Made by a program: the position numbers and the translations under genes. DNA of 6,158 nucleotides from an uncultured Prevotella sp. Its GTDB lineage: Bacteria > Bacteroidota > Bacteroidia > Bacteroidales > Bacteroidaceae. Under the pieces are notes generated by a model, which did no database searches, was not told the origin of the DNA, and was given only the letters and a program-made list of their open reading frames with translations. The stretch covers positions 1 through 6,158 of the forward strand of contig CAJPTO010000189.1 of NCBI GenBank assembly GCA_905373605.1, in the 5' to 3' direction. Shown here in pieces: positions 1 to 5,325 of the stretch (its first letter is position 1; each line of letters starts with the position of its first letter).

Positions 1-122
1 TTAGCGAACACGGCACGCTTCATGCGGCGTATTAACTCCTCTGTTTTGCCCGAAAACATCGAGCCGCAAATCACTTCCACACTTCCTTGGCGGTGGTTCT
101 CGCCACTAACATAATCAATCAT
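1..122 (-). CDS. tdk: Thymidine kinase, N-terminal part (cut by window edge)
   Basis: Thymidine kinase phosphorylates thymidine to dTMP with ATP in the cytoplasmic pyrimidine salvage pathway. Translating the minus strand from the ATG at 122-120 gives 40 residues running to the window edge with no stop. Residues 15-27 read VEVICGSMFSGKT, the P-loop (Walker A) of the type II, TK1-like family, followed by EELIRRMKRA, the helix that normally follows the loop. In the family this loop sits about 20 residues from the N-terminus, as here, so the ATG is credible. The lasso and zinc-binding parts lie outside the window. The gene is divergent from rsmI and has its own TAnnTTTG promoter element 7 nt before the start codon. 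The family match is firm; only the remainder is unseen. Confidence 0.93.
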   Translation of the reverse strand, partial: MIDYVSGENHRQGSVEVICGSMFSGKTEELIRRMKRAVFA

Positions 123-129
123 ATTGATG

Positions 130-162
130 CAAAAGTACAAAAAGACGTTTTAAAAATTGCAA
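130..162 (-). promoter_or_regulatory. Bacteroidota-type promoter for tdk
   Basis: The minus strand carries TACTTTTG (137 down to 130), a match to the -7 consensus TAnnTTTG. A TTTG that could serve as the -33 element lies upstream, its TTG at 162-160, with a spacer of 22 bp that is slightly longer than the usual 19-21. Only 7 nt separate the -7 box from the tdk ATG, so transcription should begin at or within a few bases of the start codon. The same TACTTTTGCA core recurs before tadA and yraN. Confidence 0.6.
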
Positions 163-178
163 ACAAACGCATGCTTTT

Positions 179-209
179 TTGCTACTCGGAATTTATATTG
201 CTATATTTG
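179..209 (+). promoter_or_regulatory. Bacteroidota-type promoter for rsmI
   Basis: TTG at 179-181, a 20-bp spacer, and TATATTTG at 202-209 match the Bacteroidota sigma-70 pattern (-33 TTTG, 19-20 bp, -7 TAnnTTTG) well. The -7 box ends 8 nt before the rsmI ATG at 218, leaving almost no room for a leader. The TTG at 179 could formally start a longer reading frame in the rsmI frame, but it is better explained as the -33 element. Confidence 0.7.
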
Positions 210-217
210 CGTACAAT

Positions 218-928
218 ATGGGCATCTTATACATCGTACCCACCCCCGTGGGCAATATGGAGGACATCACGCTTCGCGCCATTCGCACGCTGAAAGAAGC
301 CGACTTGGTGCTGGCTGAAGACACCCGTACCACAGGCATTTTGCTCAAAAACCTGGGTATTGAGGTGGCTCACCTGCAGTCGCACCATAAGTTTAACGAG
401 CATGGCACGTCGGCTGGCATCGTAGAACGCCTTAAGGCTGGGCAGAACATTGCGCTGGTGAGCGATGCCGGAACGCCTGGCATCAGCGACCCGGGCTTCT
501 TCTTGGCTCGCGAAGCGGTGGCGGCAGGCATCATTGTTCAATGCCTTCCCGGTGCCACGGCTTGCATACCGGCCGTGGTGTCGTCGGGAATGCCGTGCGA
601 CAGGTTTTGTTTCGAGGGGTTCATCCCGCAAAAGAAGGGACGCAAGACTTATCTCGAAGGGCTTAAAGGCGAGCAACGAACGATGGTGTTCTACGAGTCG
701 CCTTACAGATTGCTCAAAACGCTCAAGCAGCTGGCCGAGGTGTTAGGACCCGAAAGGCAAGTGTGCGTGTGCCGCGAAATATCAAAACTGCACGAAGAAA
801 ACGTGCGGGGTACGCTCGATGAGGTGGCAAACCACTTCGAGAAGACACCTCCGCGCGGCGAAATCGTTATTGTTTTAGCAGGAACTAGTAGTAAAAAAGA
901 TAATAAATCGAAAGGAGAAAAATTATGA
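218..928 (+). CDS. rsmI: 16S rRNA (cytidine1402-2'-O)-methyltransferase RsmI
   Basis: RsmI uses S-adenosylmethionine to 2'-O-methylate C1402 in the decoding centre of 16S rRNA, working with RsmH (N4-methylation of the same base). The protein has 236 residues and the tetrapyrrole-methylase fold typical of the family. The N-terminus has LYIVPTPVGNMEDITLRA (4-21), then LAEDTRTT (32-39), the SAM-site loop VSDAGTPGISDPG (81-93), CLPGATA (109-115), FYESPYRL (158-165) and PPRGEIVIVLAG (211-222). It is shorter than the E. coli protein (286 aa) because it lacks the C-terminal extension; a lysine-rich tail (226-236) overlies the next gene's ribosome binding site. ATG 218 was chosen because the conserved GxLYIVPTPVGN begins there and because the in-frame TTG at 179 lies in the promoter. 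The stop overlaps the lipoprotein gene start (ATGA, 925-928), implying co-transcription and coupled translation. Confidence 0.96.
   Translation: MGILYIVPTPVGNMEDITLRAIRTLKEADLVLAEDTRTTGILLKNLGIEVAHLQSHHKFNEHGTSAGIVERLKAGQNIALVSDAGTPGISDPGFFLAREAVAAGIIVQCLPGATACIPAVVSSGMPCDRFCFEGFIPQKKGRKTYLEGLKGEQRTMVFYESPYRLLKTLKQLAEVLGPERQVCVCREISKLHEENVRGTLDEVANHFEKTPPRGEIVIVLAGTSSKKDNKSKGEKL
911..917 (+). promoter_or_regulatory. Shine-Dalgarno sequence of the lipoprotein gene
   Basis: AAAGGAG lies 7 nt before the ATG at 925, inside the last codons of rsmI. It is one of only two clear Shine-Dalgarno sequences before the genes here (the other precedes tadA) and confirms the start at 925. It also explains the lysine-rich end of RsmI. 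Confidence 0.75.
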
Positions 929-1764
929 AGAAACTTGTTATTGCGTGTTTGGCAGTGCTGTCTTTGGCAGCATGCAAACAAGGAAAGACCAATGGAGAAC
1001 CGCAACTCAACGACTCGTTGCAACAAATCATCCAGCAAAGGGACAACCAGCTGAACGACATGATGGCAACCATGAACGAAATCCAAGACGGATTCCGCCA
1101 GATTAACGAGGCCGAAAACCACGTTAACATCGCTAAGGATGGCGAAGGTGCCAACAAGTCGGAGCAAATTAAGGAAAACATCAAGTTCATCACGCAGCGT
1201 ATGGAAGAAAATCGCGCATTGCTGAAGAAACTTCGCGCGCAATTGGAAAAAAGTACGTTTAAAGGAGCGGAACTAAAAAAGACTGTGGACAGACTGATGA
1301 AGCAACTCGACGAGAAAGACCAGCAACTGCAACAGCTGCGTGCCGAACTCGATGCCAAAGACATCCACATCTCTGAACTTGACGAGCGCATCAACAACCT
1401 TAACACCAACGTGAACAAGCTCGCCACCGACAACACACAAAAGGCCCAAACCATCAGCGACCAAGACAAACAGCTGCACACGGCCTGGTATGTGTTCGGT
1501 ACGAAGAAAGAACTTAAGGACCAAAGTATCCTTGTTAACGGGAAAGTGCTGCAAAGCAGCTTCAACAAGGCTTACTTCACACGCGTAGACATCCGCACGC
1601 TCAAGGAAATAAAGTTCTATTCCAAGTCGGCTAAGCTGCTCACCACACACCCTGCGTCCAGCTATTCGCTCGACAAAGACGGCAACAAAGAGTATGTGCT
1701 CACCATTACCAACCCCGACGTGTTCTGGAGCACCAGTAAATATCTTGTTGCTGTGGTGAGATAG
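925..1764 (+). CDS. Coiled-coil lipoprotein (Bacteroidales conserved; possibly Cbp1-like)
   Basis: This 279-residue protein begins with a lipoprotein signal peptide: KK, a hydrophobic stretch, and the lipobox LAAC with the lipidated cysteine at 17. The residues after Cys17 are KQGK, with none of the acidic residues that mark surface export in Bacteroidota, so a periplasm-facing location is slightly favoured. Residues about 30-185 are rich in Q, E, K, L and D with long heptad-like runs (KKLRAQLEKS, DQQLQQLRAELDAKD) and few prolines, indicating a long coiled coil. Residues about 186-279 are compact and mixed, with aromatic residues (AWYVFGTKKEL, FWSTSKYLV). Asp30-Ser31-Leu32 fits the Bacteroidota O-glycosylation pattern D-S/T-hydrophobic. 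From memory it resembles a Bacteroidales family annotated as Cbp1-type collagen-binding adhesin; this is unconfirmed, and the conservative name is coiled-coil lipoprotein. It is translationally coupled to rsmI and ends in TAG. Confidence 0.85.
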   Translation: MKKLVIACLAVLSLAACKQGKTNGEPQLNDSLQQIIQQRDNQLNDMMATMNEIQDGFRQINEAENHVNIAKDGEGANKSEQIKENIKFITQRMEENRALLKKLRAQLEKSTFKGAELKKTVDRLMKQLDEKDQQLQQLRAELDAKDIHISELDERINNLNTNVNKLATDNTQKAQTISDQDKQLHTAWYVFGTKKELKDQSILVNGKVLQSSFNKAYFTRVDIRTLKEIKFYSKSAKLLTTHPASSYSLDKDGNKEYVLTITNPDVFWSTSKYLVAVVR

Positions 1765-1877
1765 TCATCGCCCACAACGGAGTTGAAAGGCTGTCTGTTG
1801 GCCAAGGCGCATTGCGTCATAGTCTTCTGTCGGTGATAGGCCAGGCAAGCAAGGGCTATGCGCTTTGTGAACATGCC

Positions 1878-1897
1878 AACTTGTTAACCCACAAGTT
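1878..1897. repeat. Inverted repeat in the lipoprotein-acyltransferase gap
   Basis: AACTTGT (1878-1884) and ACAAGTT (1891-1897) are perfect 7-bp arms around a 6-nt loop. GTGAAC upstream (1867-1872) can alternatively pair with GTTCAC (1895-1900), giving a longer competing fold with a bulge. It lies 114 nt after the lipoprotein stop and is not followed by a T-run, so a terminator role is uncertain. Confidence 0.3.
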
Positions 1898-1957
1898 CAC
1901 TAAGGCCGCTGCACAGATTTCTTTCAACGGACAATCATACCAGCTATTATAAATGCA

Positions 1958-1993
1958 AGAGGGGGTGCGACACATTCTGTGCGCATCCCCTTT
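1958..1993 (+). terminator. Terminator-like hairpin before the acyltransferase gene
   Basis: GGGGGTGCG (1961-1969) pairs with CGCATCCCC (1982-1990) over nine base pairs with one G-U wobble. CAC/GTG can extend the inner stem after one bulged A, leaving a 5-nt loop. AGA before and TTT after add weak closing pairs. The strong GC stem followed by TTT suits an intrinsic terminator for the rsmI-lipoprotein unit, although the T-run is short. The alternative is a 5' leader structure of the acyltransferase mRNA. A GTG start at 1979, in frame with the acyltransferase, would lie inside this stem and is therefore unlikely. Confidence 0.5.
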
Positions 1994-2011
1994 ATGGTTA
2001 TACCACGATAC

Positions 2012-2941
2012 ATGAACCGAAACAACCACTTAGACTACTTCAGGGCATTGCTCATCGCCCTTGTCATACTCATTCACATCGTTAACTTCGGCCAACACTT
2101 CCCGCTTGTAAAGAATGCCATCCTGACATTCCTCATGCCTACGTTCTTGGTTATCACCGGATTTTTGGTTAACGTGCACAAGCCTGCAAAGACCTATGCA
2201 CGCTATATCGCAAAAATTGTCTTGGCTTATGCCATCATGGTGTCGGGATTTGCGGTTATGTCGCTCTATTTGCCCGTGAGAGACGGACTTTCGGAGGCCT
2301 CTTGGACGGCTTTCGCGCAGGTGTTGTTCGTAAAGTCCATTGGCCCATATTGGTTTTTGCATCTCATGGTGGTGTGCGGCACGCTTTATTATGTGGCTTT
2401 CCACGCAAACGCGAAGCTGGGCAGCGTGGCCAAACTTTCCATTTTCGCCACGCTCATCATTCTCATGTCCCAGCTCACACCCCTGCTCAACATCAGATTT
2501 GCCGCATACTATTTCGTGGGCGTGGTGATAAGGCAGTTCACTGCCGGCTTCTCCAACGTTTACAAGGCAAGCCTTTGGGCCGTCATCCCCTTCCTTCTCT
2601 TGGTTGGAACGCCGGCATTCCAAGACTGGTCAACCCTCTCCGTGCTTGCAAGCGTGTTCTGCTTTTTCGCCTTTACGGCCAAGCTGTACAACTTTTTGGG
2701 CGACAAACCGCGAGAGGTGCTCCATTACATTGGGCGAAACACCTTCCCCATCTACATCTTCCACCCCATCTTTACGATGCTGGCCAAGTTCATACTTCCT
2801 GCTTTCAGCTTCGAGCCAACGGGTTTGTTGCATGCCGCAGTGTCGGTAGTGATGGGCATCGTTGGCAGCATCTACCTGGCTCGCGTGCTCGATTACACAC
2901 ACATTTCCCTCATCTTTGGCCGCAAAAGATTGATGAGATGA
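2012..2941 (+). CDS. Integral membrane acyltransferase, acyltransferase-3 family
   Basis: Members of this family (OafA/NodX-like) move acetyl or other acyl groups across or at the inner membrane onto sugars of surface glycans, or onto other acceptors. The 309-residue protein is very hydrophobic, with about ten probable membrane segments (roughly 12-28, 34-54, 66-87, 112-130, 140-157, 163-178, 187-202, 208-226, 246-263, 272-293). The N-terminus LDYFRALLIALVILIH (7-22) is the family's first-helix signature with Arg11 and His22. PYWFLHLMVV (112-121) and IGRNTFPIYIFH (240-251) match the later conserved segments. ATG 2012 was chosen because the family signature starts a few residues later; ATG 1994 and GTG 1979 are in frame but abut or enter a hairpin. 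No Shine-Dalgarno or TAnnTTTG box is visible nearby. No glycan-cluster genes flank it, so the acceptor cannot be inferred. Confidence 0.85.
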   Translation: MNRNNHLDYFRALLIALVILIHIVNFGQHFPLVKNAILTFLMPTFLVITGFLVNVHKPAKTYARYIAKIVLAYAIMVSGFAVMSLYLPVRDGLSEASWTAFAQVLFVKSIGPYWFLHLMVVCGTLYYVAFHANAKLGSVAKLSIFATLIILMSQLTPLLNIRFAAYYFVGVVIRQFTAGFSNVYKASLWAVIPFLLLVGTPAFQDWSTLSVLASVFCFFAFTAKLYNFLGDKPREVLHYIGRNTFPIYIFHPIFTMLAKFILPAFSFEPTGLLHAAVSVVMGIVGSIYLARVLDYTHISLIFGRKRLMR

Positions 2942-3228
2942 GCCCACATGCAGAGAAAAAGCATCCGAAAATAACATGTGAATGCTGGTAATGCCAAGAA
3001 AAACAAGCGACACTAGGCATACATAACCACACAAGATACAAGGATTTATGGCACAAAGAGAATGCTGATGCACTGAATAAGGGCGTATCAGCAGGCTTGT
3101 TTGCTGTGTTTTGCATGGCCAACCCAACACGATTATGGCTGAAACAAATTGATTTTTTGACATGGATGCTCTTTAGTCAAAACGACTGCCACATGCTGGT
3201 TGCATTCATAAAAGGCATTTGCAGCATG

Positions 3229-3338
3229 GCTACCACGCGTTGGTACGGCGGCTACCACACGCTGGTATCGCTGCTACCACGCGCTGGTACGGCGACTACC
3301 ACATGCTGGTACGGCTGCTACCACACGCTGGTACGGCG
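3229..3338. repeat. Array of five 22-bp tandem repeats with internal dyads
   Basis: Five contiguous 22-bp units start at 3229, 3251, 3273, 3295 and 3317. Each begins GCTACCAC or ACTACCAC and contains TACCA, a 5-nt centre, then TGGTA, a perfect 5-bp dyad (for example TACCACGCGCTGGTA in the third unit). Units one and three differ at a single base. Decayed units continue in register on both sides: 3185-3206 matches unit four at 16 of 22 positions and 3339-3360 at 14 of 22, while 3207-3228 is barely recognisable. TGGTA at the end of one unit can also pair with TACCA of the next. The period is not a multiple of three, so this is not a coding repeat, and there are no unique spacers. Confidence 0.9.
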
Positions 3339-3358
3339 ACAACAATATGCCGATACGA

Positions 3359-3410
3359 TGTAAACAAGACATTCATTCAATGGCTATAAACCACTTATTG
3401 ATTGTTTACA
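3359..3410. repeat. 9-bp perfect inverted repeat
   Basis: TGTAAACAA (3359-3367) and TTGTTTACA (3402-3410) are perfect inverse copies separated by 34 bp, so the arm starts lie 43 bp apart, close to four helical turns. The left arm begins at the last bases of the decayed final 22-bp unit. It could be a paired protein-binding site or chance in AT-rich DNA. Confidence 0.3.
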
Positions 3411-3416
3411 ACCACA

Positions 3417-3441
3417 TTATCAAAGCTGCTTTTTTTGATAA
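3417..3441. terminator. AT-rich hairpin between convergent genes, possible terminator
   Basis: TTATCAAA (3417-3424) and TTTGATAA (3434-3441) form a perfect 8-bp stem with a 9-nt loop, 19 nt beyond the tadA stop on the minus strand. On the plus strand the T-run falls in the loop and right arm rather than after it, so it is not a textbook terminator on either strand. The position between converging genes is the main reason to propose termination. Confidence 0.35.
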
Positions 3442-3460
3442 GATGCGCCAAAACACCCAA

Positions 3461-3919
3461 TCACTTGCGCAGGTCGCTAAAGAAACGCTTCATCAACTCG
3501 CGGCACTCTTCTTCCAAAACCCCGGCCGTAACCGTTGCCTTAGGGTGAAGCACCCCGGGGGCAAAGCGTTCGTAGCCCCGCTTTTCGTCGCGCGTGCCAT
3601 AGACAATGCGCCCCAACTGCGCCCAACCGCATGCTCCGGCACACATAGGACAAGGCTCAACCGTGACGTATAGCGTGCATTCGGGCAGATATTTGCCTCC
3701 AAGCATGTTCGCAGCGGCCGTAATGGCTTGCATCTCAGCATGCGCGGTAACGTCGCAAAGCGTTTCCGTGAGGTTGTGTGCGCGTGCCACCACCTTGCCT
3801 TTGCATGCAATCACCGCGCCGATGGGCACTTCTCCCTCGGCCAACGCCTGTTGCGCCTCGGCCAACGCCTTGCGCATCATCTGTTCGTCAATCTGTTGTT
3901 GTTCTTCGTTTTGTGCCAT
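3461..3919 (-). CDS. tadA: tRNA-specific adenosine deaminase TadA
   Basis: TadA converts A34 to inosine in the anticodon of tRNA-Arg(ACG), letting one tRNA read CGU, CGC and CGA. The 152-residue protein carries the zinc-dependent cytidine/adenosine deaminase signature: His60-Ala61-Glu62 (zinc ligand and proton-shuttling glutamate) and PCPMCAGA (89-96) with zinc ligands Cys90 and Cys93. VPIGAVI (31-37) and AHNL with Asn49 are the substrate-pocket segments of the family. The glutamine-rich N-terminus (residues 2-14) is not conserved, but ATG 3919 is supported by AAGGA ending 7 nt upstream. The length matches bacterial TadA proteins. It is monocistronic in this view, convergent with the acyltransferase gene and divergent from yraN. 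Guanine deaminases share the fold, but the PCPMCAGA context and size favour TadA. Confidence 0.94.
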   Translation of the reverse strand: MAQNEEQQQIDEQMMRKALAEAQQALAEGEVPIGAVIACKGKVVARAHNLTETLCDVTAHAEMQAITAAANMLGGKYLPECTLYVTVEPCPMCAGACGWAQLGRIVYGTRDEKRGYERFAPGVLHPKATVTAGVLEEECRELMKRFFSDLRK

Positions 3920-3926
3920 CTCGTCT

Positions 3927-3931
3927 TCCTT
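3927..3931 (-). promoter_or_regulatory. Ribosome binding site of tadA
   Basis: The minus strand reads AAGGA at 3931-3927, 7 nt before the ATG, which supports the chosen start. Confidence 0.5.
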
Positions 3932-3971
3932 TTTAGGGCTTCACACACGCTCCATTGGTTCTGTGCGTATG

Positions 3972-3979
3972 CAAAAGTA
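3972..3979 (-). promoter_or_regulatory. -7 promoter element for tadA
   Basis: The minus strand reads TACTTTTG followed by CAT, the same core as the tdk and yraN promoters. It lies 52 nt before the tadA ATG, which allows a leader of about 45 nt. No well-spaced -33 TTTG is visible; the nearest TTG lies 24 bp upstream, so the element rests on the -7 box alone. Confidence 0.5.
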
Positions 3980-4120
3980 ACACATTTTTTTGTATCATCC
4001 CCCCAACAAGCATATTCGTTTACAGGCTCACACGTTTCCCAACGCAAACTCTTTAGACGAAAAGCAAGGAAGAAGCGTGCTAAGCAAAACATTGACATGT
4101 GCAAAAAACAGCACTTACGC

Positions 4121-4151
4121 TTTGCGAACTGCCATAAAAAGGTTACTTTTG
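4121..4151 (+). promoter_or_regulatory. Bacteroidota-type promoter for yraN-birA
   Basis: TTTG at 4121-4124, a 19-bp spacer and TACTTTTG at 4144-4151 form the best-spaced Bacteroidota promoter in the window. The -7 box ends 22 nt before the yraN ATG, giving a leader of roughly 15-18 nt. It probably drives yraN and birA together, and perhaps pyrH. Confidence 0.7.
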
Positions 4152-4173
4152 CAAGAAAGTAAACGCAAAAGGC

Positions 4174-4548
4174 ATGGCAAAGCACAACGAACTGGGTAAA
4201 TGGGGCGAGGACTTCGCCGCCGATTACTTGCAGAAACAGGGATATGTTATCCGCGACCGCGACTGGCATTGCGGAAAAAGAGATATCGACTTGGTGGCTC
4301 TGTCGGCCGACATGGCTACCATTGTGTTTGTGGAAGTGAAGACAAGAACCTCTAACGATGTGGCCGAACCTGCTGATGCGGTGAACCGACAGAAGATAAG
4401 AAACCTGGGAATTGCCGCCAACAACTACATCAAACAGTTTAACGTGGTGGAACAGGTGCGCTTCGACGTGGTGACAATCGTTGGCACATGTCGCGAAAGC
4501 GCCAAGCTAGAGCACATTGAAGATGCTTTTAACCCACTGCTGGCTTAA
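4174..4548 (+). CDS. yraN: YraN family protein (UPF0102), predicted nuclease fold
   Basis: This 124-residue protein belongs to the widespread YraN/UPF0102 family, whose cellular role is not settled; its fold is that of restriction-endonuclease-like, Holliday-junction-resolvase-like nucleases. Visible family features are LGKWGEDFAADYL (7-19) with Glu12, RDIDLVAL (36-43) with Asp37 and Asp39, and FVEVKTRTS (52-60) with the E-x-K pair Glu54/Lys56. Together these form the usual metal-site pattern E...D...ExK, so catalytic residues appear intact. ATG 4174 gives the normal family start (MAKHNELGKWGE) and sits 22 nt after a strong promoter. No Shine-Dalgarno is evident. The stop is separated by one nucleotide from the birA ATG, so the two are almost surely co-transcribed. 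Family assignment is firm; biochemical activity is inference. Confidence 0.93.
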   Translation: MAKHNELGKWGEDFAADYLQKQGYVIRDRDWHCGKRDIDLVALSADMATIVFVEVKTRTSNDVAEPADAVNRQKIRNLGIAANNYIKQFNVVEQVRFDVVTIVGTCRESAKLEHIEDAFNPLLA

Positions 4549-4549
4549 T

Positions 4550-5305
4550 ATGAGAATAAGACATATTCATCTAGACGAAACAGACTCTACCAACACTTAT
4601 ATAAAAGGTGTGCCTTTAGTGCCCGACGAAATGGTGGTGGTGAGCACGGCTTGGCAAACGGCTGGTCGCGGACAAGGCACAAACAGCTGGGAAAGTCTGC
4701 CAGGGCGCAACTTGCTTTTCAGCCTTATGGCACGGCCCATGTTTGTTCCCGTAACGCAACAATTTGTGCTTTCCATGGCCGGAGCACTGGCCATCAAGGA
4801 TGTTTTGGATCGCTTTACACCGCACATCAGCATAAAATGGCCGAACGACATCTATTGGCGCGACCGCAAAATAAGTGGGACACTCATCGAAACGAGCCTT
4901 GCCGCCGGCGCGATAAGCCGCTTTGTATATGGCATCGGGCTGAACGTTAACCAGCAAGCCTTTACAAGTGATGCCCCAAACCCTGTTTCGCTCATACAGA
5001 TAACGGGCAAGGAAACGCCTCTCGAACAGCTGCTCAACAGCATTGTCGAAAGCTTTTTGGCACAATGGGCCTTGCTCGAAGCGGGACAATCTGCCCAAAT
5101 TGTCGAGTTTTATAACGCTGCCTTGTATCGTGCAACGGGCTTTCACTGCTATAGCGACAAGCAAGGAGCGTTCGAAGCAGAAACGATTGGCGTGGACATC
5201 AACGGCATAATAACCCTGCGCGACAGGCTCGGCCAATTGCGAACTTACTCGCAACCACACGCCACTTGCGGCGAAACGGCAAACAAACTGCGGTTCGAGA
5301 TATGA
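4550..5305 (+). CDS. birA: Biotin--[acetyl-CoA-carboxylase] ligase BirA, monofunctional
   Basis: Biotin protein ligase forms biotinyl-5'-AMP and transfers biotin to a lysine of carrier proteins such as the biotin carboxyl carrier protein of acetyl-CoA carboxylase. The protein has 251 residues and starts directly in the catalytic domain (LDETDSTNTY, 8-17), so it lacks the N-terminal winged-helix DNA-binding domain of E. coli BirA. It should therefore be an enzyme only, not the biotin-operon repressor. The biotinyl-AMP loop reads GRGQGT (39-44), followed by SWES and GRNLLFSL. KWPNDIYW (96-103) holds the biotin-contacting Lys96, then RKISGTLIE (106-114) and GIGLNVNQ (128-135). Residues about 205-235 form the small SH3-like C-terminal domain (VDINGIITLRD). 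ATG 4550, one nucleotide after the yraN stop, is preferred to a TTG at 4517 that would overlap yraN and add 11 unconserved residues. Confidence 0.95.
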   Translation: MRIRHIHLDETDSTNTYIKGVPLVPDEMVVVSTAWQTAGRGQGTNSWESLPGRNLLFSLMARPMFVPVTQQFVLSMAGALAIKDVLDRFTPHISIKWPNDIYWRDRKISGTLIETSLAAGAISRFVYGIGLNVNQQAFTSDAPNPVSLIQITGKETPLEQLLNSIVESFLAQWALLEAGQSAQIVEFYNAALYRATGFHCYSDKQGAFEAETIGVDINGIITLRDRLGQLRTYSQPHATCGETANKLRFEI

Positions 5306-5325
5306 TGCCAGTTGGTGAGAACCGC
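5290..5325 (+). repeat. Inverted repeat spanning the birA stop codon
   Basis: GCGGTTC (5290-5296) and GAACCGC (5319-5325) are perfect 7-bp arms around a 22-nt loop that contains the birA TGA (5303-5305). The loop is long and no T-run follows, so it may be a weak RNA structure in the birA-pyrH spacer or chance. Confidence 0.3.

Larger units (their letters stand above)
2942..3460. other. Gene-free stretch between convergent genes
   Basis: These 519 bases separate the acyltransferase stop from the tadA stop on the opposite strand. I see no credible gene: the open frames are short, lack recognisable protein features, and one of them merely runs through the repeat array. The first 240 bases hold only weak dyads, such as TGCTGAT (3063-3069) with ATCAGCA (3087-3093), and CATGCTG (3192-3198) with CAGCATG (3222-3228). 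The middle holds the 22-bp tandem array. The end holds a 9-bp inverted repeat (3359-3410) and an AT-rich hairpin (3417-3441). Confidence 0.7.

Noticed and set aside
179..217. TTG start adding 13 residues to RsmI
   Set aside because: It overlaps the -33/-7 promoter elements, and the conserved family N-terminus begins at ATG 218.
885..1568. 227-residue serine/leucine-rich frame antisense to the lipoprotein
   Set aside because: Its composition is what results from reading a K/Q/E-rich coiled-coil gene backwards; no independent support.
1979..2011. GTG start of the acyltransferase
   Set aside because: It lies within the stem of a strong hairpin and adds 11 residues without family similarity.
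2030..2623. 197-residue open frame antisense to the acyltransferase
   Set aside because: It is charged, low-complexity text opposite a clear membrane protein gene, with no start signals: a shadow frame.
3229..3338. Iteron-type replication origin
   Set aside because: Twenty-two-base direct repeats resemble plasmid iterons, but there is no replication initiator gene, DnaA box cluster or AT-rich melting region, and the neighbours are chromosomal housekeeping genes.
3185..3360. CRISPR array
   Set aside because: The 22-bp units abut with no unique spacers, and no cas gene is in the window.
3097..3363. 88-residue open frame through the repeat array
   Set aside because: The period is not a multiple of three, the translation shows only repeat-derived TRWYGGYHTLV-like text, and there is no ribosome binding site or promoter.
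4073..4122. Bulged inverted repeat upstream of the yraN promoter
   Set aside because: AAGC-GTGCT can pair with AGCAC and GCTT only across a 4-nt bulge and a long loop; too weak to list as an operator.
4517..4549. TTG start of BirA overlapping yraN
   Set aside because: The extra 11 residues are the yraN end read in another frame; the catalytic domain starts right after ATG 4550.
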